The position numbers and the translations under genes are program-made. This document shows, piece after piece, positions 1 through 5,474 of a stretch of DNA of 5,630 bases (positions are counted from its first letter, which is position 1; the number at the start of each line of letters is the position of its first letter). Below the pieces are notes generated by a model. That model was not told the origin of the DNA and did not search any database. It worked only from the letters and a program-made list of their open reading frames with translations. The DNA comes from Desulfobacterales bacterium (GTDB lineage: Bacteria; Desulfobacterota; Desulfobacteria; Desulfobacterales; C00003106): the NCBI GenBank assembly GCA_030613165.1, contig JAUWMN010000132.1, positions 1-5,630 of the forward strand, read 5' to 3'.

Positions 1-843
1 AAAGCTGATTCTGGTGTACCCCTCTTTGGCATCGGTGTCGGTAATGGAAACCCGCGTATGATCCGGCAAATCTATATCCGCTGCGCGACTCACCGAGGTC
101 ATGTTCGGCGTAATAAAATTCCCCGACCTGTTCCTGACAATAGATACCGGCATCTTATTCTGCAACGCATAAACGAGTTCGATATAGCCGACAGAACCGG
201 GCACCTGCTTAACTAAGCCTGCCACGCCCGCGTTCCCTTTTGCCCCAAGGCCGACAAGCCAATTAAGGGATTTACCCGCGCCTATTTTTTCTCTCCACGC
301 ACTGCTTACCTTGGTTAAATAGTCGCTAAAAATAAAGGTTGTGCCACTTCCGTCCGAGCGATGCACCACAACAATATGCATGTCCGGAAGAGGGGCGGCC
401 GGGTTGACTTCTTTAACGCGCGGATCATTCCAGTTCGTTATCTCTCCGAGAAAAATATCAGCAATGATATCCGGGGTAAGCTTGAGCTTGGGATTGCCCG
501 GCAGGTTATAGGTTACAATTACTGCACCGAGGCAGGTGGGGATGTGTAAAATGGAACCATCTGCTTTTTTCAAAGCCTTATCGCTCATAAATGCATCAGT
601 CGCGCCAAAATCGACTGTCTTGTTGATAAGTTGCCGTATACCCCCACCGGAACCAATCGCCTGATAGTTGATCTTCACGCCAAGTTGTTTGTAATAAGCA
701 TCAAACATCTTAGAATAGAGTGGGTAGGGAAAGGTGGCGCCCGCCCCTAACAGTGCGCTTCCCTTTGCCCAACATACAGGCCCTCCCATGAAGAACGCCG
801 ACATAAGCATCAGCACAAACGCCATCTTGATACTATTTTTCAT
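1..843 (-). CDS. pstS: PstS, periplasmic phosphate-binding protein of the Pst ABC transporter (C-terminus cut by window edge)
   Basis: This is the high-affinity periplasmic receptor that binds inorganic phosphate and delivers it to the PstCAB permease. The reading frame is open from ATG at 841-843 to the window edge (281 codons). Family proteins are roughly 330-350 residues with the signal peptide, so about 50-65 residues are probably missing. Residues 1-26 form a signal peptide with likely cleavage after CWA-26; C24 lacks a proper lipobox. The family motif GAGATFPYPLY lies at 33-43, IGSGGGI at 63-69, DFGATD at 78-83 and HRSDGSGTTF at 161-170. Phosphate ligands known from E. coli PstS all have counterparts at matching spacing: T37, F38, S65, D83, R162, D164, S166, G167 and T168. 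An AAAGGAA ribosome site (851-857) sits 7 nt before the ATG. A Pho-box-like array lies upstream at 892-919. Identity is very secure. The pstCAB-phoU genes are probably beyond the left edge (inference). Confidence 0.97.
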   Translation of the reverse strand, partial: MKNSIKMAFVLMLMSAFFMGGPVCWAKGSALLGAGATFPYPLYSKMFDAYYKQLGVKINYQAIGSGGGIRQLINKTVDFGATDAFMSDKALKKADGSILHIPTCLGAVIVTYNLPGNPKLKLTPDIIADIFLGEITNWNDPRVKEVNPAAPLPDMHIVVVHRSDGSGTTFIFSDYLTKVSSAWREKIGAGKSLNWLVGLGAKGNAGVAGLVKQVPGSVGYIELVYALQNKMPVSIVRNRSGNFITPNMTSVSRAADIDLPDHTRVSITDTDAKEGYTRISF

Positions 844-891
844 TTGCATATTCCTTTATTTTTTTATTGTGCCAGACTAAAGCCAATACCG

Positions 892-919
892 TATTAAGTT
901 TCTGTTAATTTTTGGTTAA
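892..919 (-). promoter_or_regulatory. Pho-box-like direct-repeat operator upstream of pstS
   Basis: On the minus strand three hexamers follow each other at an exact 11-bp period: TTAACC (914-919), TTAACA (903-908) and TTAATA (892-897). Tandem repeats with an 11-bp period are the hallmark of PhoB/PhoP-family sites, and TTAACA-like units with 5-bp spacers match the Bacillus PhoP type. A weak -10 candidate, TTTAGT (876-881), lies 10 bp downstream, which suits activation by a regulator that replaces the -35 contact. The start codon follows about 50 bp after the array. The regulator encoded at 4618-5322 is the obvious candidate binder. The repeat structure is seen directly; its function is inferred. 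Confidence 0.7.
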
Positions 920-982
920 TTCTTGCGAGTGGCCCACCGCAGAACGCAATGGAACTCGGTTAAACTCCAACGGTTAATGAAC

Positions 983-1006
983 TACCCCGCAGCAAGCTAC
1001 TGGGTA
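983..1006. repeat. Imperfect palindrome in the porin-pstS spacer
   Basis: The arms TACCCCGCAGC (983-993) and GCTACTGGGTA (996-1006) pair over 9 of 11 positions around a 2-nt centre. It resembles short dispersed intergenic palindromes. No downstream T-run makes it a convincing terminator on either strand. Confidence 0.5.
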
Positions 1007-1025
1007 TCGCACATCTGCTTTTCAC

Positions 1026-1047
1026 AATCTAAACGAAGCAAGCTTCG
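1026..1047 (-). terminator. Possible weak intrinsic terminator after the porin gene
   Basis: On the minus strand the stem CGAAG/CTTCG (1034-1038 and 1043-1047) closes a CTTG tetraloop, a stable loop type, and is followed by TTTAGATT. It lies about 55 bp past the porin stop codon. The stem is short and the T-run is broken, so termination may be inefficient. It partly overlaps a perfect 12-bp palindrome, GGTAAATTTACC (1047-1058), and could equally be part of a dispersed palindrome cluster. Confidence 0.35.
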
Positions 1048-1073
1048 GTAAATTTACCCCAATAACTCACGAA

Positions 1074-1100
1074 AATCTGTGTAATCTGCGTAATCTGCGG
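1074..1100. repeat. Tandem 9-bp repeat, three units, abutting the porin stop codon
   Basis: The three units are AATCTGTGT (1074-1082), AATCTGCGT (1083-1091) and AATCTGCGG (1092-1100). The porin stop codon occupies 1102-1104, so the array lies directly behind the gene. The period is a multiple of three, so overlapping reading frames show a false periodic peptide (ITQITQ) that should not be taken for a protein. Confidence 0.85.
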
Positions 1101-1101
1101 A

Positions 1102-2415
1102 TTAAAAGGCAAATACCATGTCCAATTGTATGCGGTCTTCATCCTTCTTTCCATCCTTGCTTTCATCTTCACGCTCGGTAAAAAAACCCGCAGCCCTGGC
1201 TTGAATATTATCAGTAAGGCAGTACAGGCCCTGGACATAGTGGCCCTTGTTATTGGTCCCTCCGCCGTGGAAGTCGGAGTCAACAAATACAGCCGGGAAG
1301 GCATAATCTTCTAATACCTGGTAATGGTATTTTGCGCGCCAATCCCCTTTTTTCTTTTTGCTCCCTACTGAGAAACCGACAAGCCACCCAGTGTCGCGAT
1401 CATCACTTCCGTAGCCGGCAAGATCCGCGGGATCACTATCTACTGTGGCAACCCCTTTGTTAATAAGGTCACTGATATCAGCCTCTGCATTCTTGATATA
1501 GTTTCCGAAGATGGAAAAGGGCACCGGCAGGGCATCTTTCACCTTGAGATTTACTGCAACCTCCCAGCAGCCAAATTCGTTGAGAAGCCTTTGGTTGCCG
1601 TCGAAGATCATCTGTTGGCTGTGCGAATGATTGTACCCCAAAAACTCTGTCTTATCACTCAGCACCCCGGTCTCCCACTCAAGTTTGTCCAGGTTTTTAA
1701 AATCATAATAAGTACCGGCAACTTCCAATTTGACTTTTTTAGAGGGCTTGATCACGAAACCTAATTGATACGCAAGCAGGGTGGGATCTCTGTCGGTATC
1801 CTTTATATCTAATTCCTCGATGAACCACTGACCTAAATTTGAAAATATCTCGATACCGTCGGTCACCTTCAACTTAAGTTCCTCGGAATATCCCTCAGGA
1901 TTGACATCTGGATCCCAGACCAGCGGCGTAGCGAGCAAGGGGTTCTTATGTTTGCCGCCTGTGATCTTAAAAAAATCAGCAGGCTGCCAGGACGCGTAGG
2001 CCTTGTCGATAAAAATCTCTTTGCCCCGTGCATGTCCGTCATAACTTTGATTTGTGGTGTTTTGATACCCTGACCCGGATGCAAGCCGTACCCCAAGCTT
2101 CGTGGTCTCGGTCGGTTTTGTTGTGAAACCAAAACGAAGACGGAACCGCTCACGGTTGCGATCGTAATCGTCACTGTCCGTCTCTCTCCATTGTGTGTCG
2201 TGACGAAGTCTCAGGTCTCCTGAAAAATCTATTTTTTCTAAAAGTTTGGAACTCGTTTCCTTGCCCTCATATTCGCTAACTTCTTTGGCCTCTTCGGCAG
2301 TAATGATCCTCTTTTCCTTTAGTATATCCGCCAGGCTGGTCGCTTTGACCTGAACACCGGTCAAAAGCACGAAACTCAAACAAAGTAATAGAGTTAACAA
2401 TGTTCTTTTCATCAT
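1102..2415 (-). CDS. Outer-membrane beta-barrel porin, probably phosphate-starvation induced
   Basis: The product is 437 residues. Residues 1-25 look like a signal peptide: basic start MMKR, hydrophobic stretch 5-20, cleavage after VKA. A short charged helical segment follows (about 28-60), then a barrel opening with IDFSGDLRLRHDTQWRE near 62-78 and alternating beta-strand patterns to the end. The C-terminus IQLDMVFAF ends in phenylalanine, the usual signal for outer-membrane barrel insertion. The overall pattern resembles the 'putative porin' family (Pfam Porin_5 type); I cannot confirm this without a profile search. An AAGGAGG ribosome site (2420-2426) is followed by two consecutive ATGs; the second (2410-2412) has the better 7-nt spacing, so the true start may be one codon later. 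Its position between phoR and pstS, with a Pho-box-like array upstream, suggests a role like OprP/OprO or PhoE in passing phosphate. Substrate selectivity cannot be read from the sequence. Confidence 0.85.
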   Translation of the reverse strand: MMKRTLLTLLLCLSFVLLTGVQVKATSLADILKEKRIITAEEAKEVSEYEGKETSSKLLEKIDFSGDLRLRHDTQWRETDSDDYDRNRERFRLRFGFTTKPTETTKLGVRLASGSGYQNTTNQSYDGHARGKEIFIDKAYASWQPADFFKITGGKHKNPLLATPLVWDPDVNPEGYSEELKLKVTDGIEIFSNLGQWFIEELDIKDTDRDPTLLAYQLGFVIKPSKKVKLEVAGTYYDFKNLDKLEWETGVLSDKTEFLGYNHSHSQQMIFDGNQRLLNEFGCWEVAVNLKVKDALPVPFSIFGNYIKNAEADISDLINKGVATVDSDPADLAGYGSDDRDTGWLVGFSVGSKKKKGDWRAKYHYQVLEDYAFPAVFVDSDFHGGGTNNKGHYVQGLYCLTDNIQARAAGFFTEREDESKDGKKDEDRIQLDMVFAF

Positions 2416-2454
2416 GGTTCCTCCTTGATTTTTCTACTTCAACAACTGTCATCG

Positions 2455-2518
2455 TCATACCCGCGTAGGCGGGTATCCAGAAATGCCGCGAAATGGATTC
2501 CCGCCTTTGCGGGAATGA
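2455..2518. repeat. REP-like palindromic repeat element
   Basis: The 25-bp arms at 2455-2479 and 2494-2518 are inverted copies with 4 mismatches and a 14-nt loop (2480-2493). The core, CCCGC with AGGCGGG, belongs to a widespread class of bacterial intergenic palindromes whose false translation gives the peptide PAFAGMT, seen here on the plus strand. It would form a strong hairpin in the leader of a porin transcript started at the upstream array. Confidence 0.85.
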
Positions 2519-2537
2519 CTTCTTGCGCTTTTATATT

Positions 2538-2769
2538 TGATGGGCTCGCAAAAAGTCCATATTTCCCCTCCCCCAGTGGGAGGGGACAAAGGGGAGGGGG
2601 AAATAACTATCTGAACTGTCATCCTTATTCACCCTCACCCCGGCCCTCTCCCGGCGAGGGAGAGGGGGTATTTTGAGCCCCTCCCTTCGCTGGGTCAGGC
2701 TCTGCGCGGGAGTGACAGAAAGCCTGTCCTCGACCCTGATCGGGGATTGGACTTTTTGCGAGATCATCA
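2538..2769. repeat. Composite repeat element of about 232 bp bounded by 22-bp inverted repeats
   Basis: The terminal arms at 2538-2559 and 2748-2769 are inverted copies with 2 mismatches; the perfect 15-bp core is CTCGCAAAAAGTCCA (2545-2559 and its complement at 2748-2762). Inside are nested hairpins: CCCCTCCC/GGGAGGGG (2565-2572 and 2578-2585), and CCCTCTCCC/GGGAGAGGG (2644-2652 and 2658-2666) with a GGCGA loop. There is no transposase and no clear target-site duplication, so it may be a non-autonomous MITE-like element or several repeats nested by chance. The overlapping open frames on both strands (such as 2531-2767 and 2425-2676) are low-complexity by-products. Confidence 0.65.
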
Positions 2770-2796
2770 GTATTGGAGATTAAATACCCACTTCAT

Positions 2797-2835
2797 GATT
2801 AAGGGCATATAAAGGGAATGTTAATTTTTGGTTAA
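2797..2835 (-). promoter_or_regulatory. Pho-box-like direct-repeat operator, probably for the porin
   Basis: Four units lie on the minus strand at an exact 11-bp period: TTAACC (2830-2835), TTAACA (2819-2824), TTTATA (2808-2813) and TTAATC (2797-2802). The first 17 bp, TTAACCAAAAATTAACA, are identical to the site before pstS. A -10 candidate, TTTAAT (2779-2784), is 12 bp downstream. The array begins 8 bp past the phoR stop and points toward the porin, whose ATG is about 380 bp further on, beyond the palindromic repeats. Confidence 0.65.
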
Positions 2836-2843
2836 AAAGGAAG

Positions 2844-4592
2844 TTATGAGAGGGGAAAGGAAATAGAAAATATTGTACCAGTGCCAGGCTTGCTTTCCAC
2901 ATCTATAGCGCCGTTGTGCAATAAAACAATGTGCTTTACAATGGAAAGCCCCAGTCCGGTTCCGCCGAGTCTTCGTGATCGGGACTTGTCAACAACATAA
3001 AAACGTTCAAAAATTCTGGGGAGATCATCCTCTGGGATACCGTTTCCAGTGTCCCTCACCTGGATCATTATCCGATTGTCCTTCCGGCCTATCGATATAA
3101 CAATCGATCCTTTTTCTGTGTAATTAATGGCATTATCTATGAGATTTATAAACATCTGTTCTAACTTAAAGGGATCGCCTTTAAGACAAGGCAAATCGGG
3201 TTCTACTTCACGTTTCAAAGTGATGCCCTTGTCTTGCAGCTTTTGCTCAAATATACCGAGGACATTTTCGAGTACGTCGCTCATGTCCACATCTTCTAAT
3301 TCCAAGGTTACGCCGCTTTCCTCAAGCTCGGATAACGCCAGTAAATCTTGAACAATATATATAAGACGATCGGTGTGCCGCTTGATAATCTCCACATAGC
3401 GCAGATTTTCTTCATCTACCTGCTCCTCCAACGTCTCCACAAATCCTTTTACCGCGGTGAGGGGAGTGCGCAGTTCATGGGAGATATTTACCACAAAGTC
3501 CTTTTTTATTTTTTCAACCCGCTTACTCGCTGTTATATCATGAAAGATAGCCACAACCTCTTTTCTTGATCTCAAAAATGTCGCGCTACACAAAAAGACT
3601 TTATCGTATAATTCTATCTCTTCAATGCGGTTTTTCTTTTCTCGCAGCGCCTTTTTAATGAGTTCACCAAATGTGGGACTTCTTAAAACTTCCCAGTAGA
3701 ACCTTCCCGCGACATTCTCCTCCTGAATCATCCTTTCAAAACTCTCATTGCTGAGGATGATTTTTCCCTCGCTATCAAAAACAGCAAGGCCTTCTTGGAT
3801 TGAGGAGATGATTCCCTTTAATTTATCCTTCTGACTCGACAGCTCGGTAACCAACGCGCTGATTTCGCTATTCATATAGTTGAAGCTATCTGCAAGATCT
3901 TTTAGTTCATCTTTGTTTTTTAAAAATACCCGTGCGCTGAAGTCTCTCGCGGCTGTACGCCGGGCAGCCGCGCTCAGTTCTCTGATCGGTCTTGAAAGGC
4001 TTCGAGAAAACAAGCCGGCGCCTATGAGTGATATACCAAGGATAATCAATGCCACCTGTGCGATCTTCAATTTTAACTCAACAAGGAGGCTGTTGATATC
4101 TTCTAAGAACAGGCTTGTCCTCACAGCGCCTATAATAATTTCACCTTGTTCAATGGGTACCGCGACATAAAGCATTTCCTTCCTCACGGTCGTGCTATAG
4201 CGCAGCGATGTACCGGCGCTCCCTTGCAATGCCTGCGATATCTCAGGCCTCGTCTTATGACTTTCCATGAGACTCGGATCGCTTTCAGAATCTGCCAATA
4301 CTACTCCCTGGGCATCGATAACAGTAATCCGTGTGTTGATATCATTTCCCAACTGCTTAACAAGAACATCTATTTCCTGGAAGTTTTTTTGCGGAAGGAG
4401 CGGAGCGATTTTAAGCCTCACCGTGATGCCGAGATTCTTTAAATCATCCGCTAATGAACGTATGTGGTAATCTCTTATGGTTTTAAAAGCAAAGAGAAGG
4501 ATAAGAAACGACAGCAAAAGCGTGATCAGTACATAGCCTGAAAATATTTTGGCGAAAATAGATTGCTTCAGAGGCAGTTTCAAAATGTTCAC
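2844..4592 (-). CDS. phoR: PhoR-type membrane sensor histidine kinase
   Basis: The product is 582 residues. It would autophosphorylate in response to phosphate status and pass the phosphate to the adjacent response regulator. Domains in order: transmembrane segment about 13-36; extracytoplasmic sensor about 37-175, probably PDC/Cache-like; second transmembrane segment about 177-197; HAMP about 196-246; PAS about 258-352; dimerisation/phosphoacceptor domain with H372 in SHELRTP; ATPase domain with N-box N483/N487, G1 box DTGNGI (514-519), F box RIFERFY (526-532) and G2 box GGTGLGL (543-549). All catalytic motifs are intact. The start codon is GTG (4590-4592), with a weak TTGGA ribosome site about 7 nt upstream. 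No ATG lies before the first membrane segment. The gene begins 25 bp after the phoB stop, so the two are surely co-transcribed. The layout and length are close to Bacillus subtilis PhoR (about 579 residues); E. coli PhoR lacks the large external domain. Assignment to the phosphate pathway rests on phoB and pstS context. Confidence 0.92.
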   Translation of the reverse strand: MNILKLPLKQSIFAKIFSGYVLITLLLSFLILLFAFKTIRDYHIRSLADDLKNLGITVRLKIAPLLPQKNFQEIDVLVKQLGNDINTRITVIDAQGVVLADSESDPSLMESHKTRPEISQALQGSAGTSLRYSTTVRKEMLYVAVPIEQGEIIIGAVRTSLFLEDINSLLVELKLKIAQVALIILGISLIGAGLFSRSLSRPIRELSAAARRTAARDFSARVFLKNKDELKDLADSFNYMNSEISALVTELSSQKDKLKGIISSIQEGLAVFDSEGKIILSNESFERMIQEENVAGRFYWEVLRSPTFGELIKKALREKKNRIEEIELYDKVFLCSATFLRSRKEVVAIFHDITASKRVEKIKKDFVVNISHELRTPLTAVKGFVETLEEQVDEENLRYVEIIKRHTDRLIYIVQDLLALSELEESGVTLELEDVDMSDVLENVLGIFEQKLQDKGITLKREVEPDLPCLKGDPFKLEQMFINLIDNAINYTEKGSIVISIGRKDNRIMIQVRDTGNGIPEDDLPRIFERFYVVDKSRSRRLGGTGLGLSIVKHIVLLHNGAIDVESKPGTGTIFSISFPLS

Positions 4593-4617
4593 TTTTGTCC
4601 AAGGTCAAGCTGTCTCT

Positions 4618-5322
4618 TCATTCTTCCAACTTATACCCCACCCCACGGATATTTTTGATCAAACGCGCCGCGTTGCCTAATTTTTCTCTGAGATTTCTGA
4701 TGTGCACATCTACAGTCCTGTCTAAAACCGTCTTTTCATGCCCCCATAGATGATCGAGAATCCGCTCTCTCGAAAACACCCATCCTGTTCGCGACGAAAG
4801 GAATTGCAATATTTTGAATTCGGTCGAAGTCAGTGTCACTTTTTCCCCCTCAACAGTGACCTCGTATCTGTCCGGGTCGAGTACAACCATATCGCCTATG
4901 GCAATTTTTCCGGCAGGTTCCTTCTGGGCCTTTCTGCGCAAAACCGCCTTCACCCTGGCGACCAACTCTCTCGGTGAAAAAGGTTTTGTCACATAGTCAT
5001 CCGCGCCTAACTCTACCCCCAACACCTTGTCGGTTTCATCACCTCTCGCCGTCAGCATAATGATAGGTATTGCTGAAAATTCCTCGTTCATCTTGAGCTT
5101 CTTGCAAATTTCAATGCCATCCGTATCCGGCAACATCAGATCCAGGATTAGCAAATCCGGCGCCCGTGAATTAAGGAATGTAAAAAAAGCTTCCGCTTCT
5201 CCGAATCCCTTAACACTAAAACCCGCCTTCTCAAGGTGCAGTGATACAAGCTCGACGATATCAGGTTCGTCATCCACTATGACTATAAATCTACTCCCCA
5301 ATTCCTCAATCCCTCGATCCAT
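4618..5322 (-). CDS. phoB: PhoB-type response regulator (receiver plus winged-helix DNA-binding domain)
   Basis: The product is 234 residues and is an OmpR/PhoB-family transcription factor, presumably phosphorylated by the kinase encoded just downstream. The receiver domain spans about 12-130: acidic pair D17/D18, phosphoacceptor D61 in LILDLMLP, T91 and K113 in VTKPF. The winged-helix domain spans about 140-232, with the recognition-helix region DRTVDVHIRNLREKLG (201-216) and the terminal wing IRGVGYKLE. The length fits the family. Start choice is uncertain: ATG at 5320-5322 has no ribosome site and lies in the edge of a heptamer-repeat tract. A TTG at 5299-5301 (codon 8) has GAGGG nine bases upstream and would give a more usual short N-terminus before the first beta strand. 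Its likely targets are the 11-bp-period arrays at 892-919 and 2797-2835; no such array is seen before phoB itself. Confidence 0.93.
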   Translation of the reverse strand: MDRGIEELGSRFIVIVDDEPDIVELVSLHLEKAGFSVKGFGEAEAFFTFLNSRAPDLLILDLMLPDTDGIEICKKLKMNEEFSAIPIIMLTARGDETDKVLGVELGADDYVTKPFSPRELVARVKAVLRRKAQKEPAGKIAIGDMVVLDPDRYEVTVEGEKVTLTSTEFKILQFLSSRTGWVFSRERILDHLWGHEKTVLDRTVDVHIRNLREKLGNAARLIKNIRGVGYKLEE

Positions 5323-5474
5323 TGACTATTGTCGATTGAAGATTGACTATTGACTATTGAGCAGTCTAACACCAATTTTCAATCAACAATCCCTCAATTG
5401 ACCATTGACGATTGATTAGCTTTCCACCAACTTCAATCTTCAATCGACAATCGACAATCTTCAATCGACAATCC
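5321..5474. repeat. Heptamer-repeat tract (ATTGNNN and its complement) upstream of phoB
   Basis: Degenerate 7-bp units run in both orientations. 5321-5362 carries six ATTG-type units in exact 7-bp register. CAAT-type units follow near 5373-5395, ATTG-type units near 5396-5415, and CAATC-type units in register across 5434-5474. The 18-mer ATTGTCGATTGAAGATTG (5328-5345) has exact inverted copies at 5434-5451 and 5455-5472, so long alternative hairpins are possible. The tract fills the whole spacer between the upstream gene's stop codon and phoB. No clear promoter or Pho-box array is visible in it. Confidence 0.85.

Noticed and set aside
361..549. 62-codon plus-strand open frame
   Set aside because: It is antisense to conserved pstS motifs, including the phosphate-binding RSDGSGT segment, and is therefore a shadow frame.
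1029..1304. 91-codon minus-strand open frame ending in PQITQITQIF
   Set aside because: It overlaps the porin C-terminus in another frame, and its tail is a translation of the 9-bp tandem repeat.
2425..2676. 83-codon plus-strand open frame containing PAFAGMT and SPSPRPSPGEGEG
   Set aside because: It is a translation of palindromic repeats, a well-known source of false genes; no ribosome site or domain.
2531..2767. 78-codon minus-strand open frame with PLPRRERAGVRV
   Set aside because: It coincides with the repeat composite, and its composition follows the repeat rather than a protein.
2538..2769. Insertion sequence
   Set aside because: It has inverted ends but no transposase frame and no clear target duplication, so it is listed as a repeat element only.
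5027..5353. 108-codon plus-strand open frame opposite phoB
   Set aside because: It is serine-rich shadow sequence antisense to the receiver domain and its end runs into the repeat tract.
5321..5474. Possible CRISPR array
   Set aside because: The units are only 7 bp, contiguous and in both orientations, with no spacers and no cas genes.
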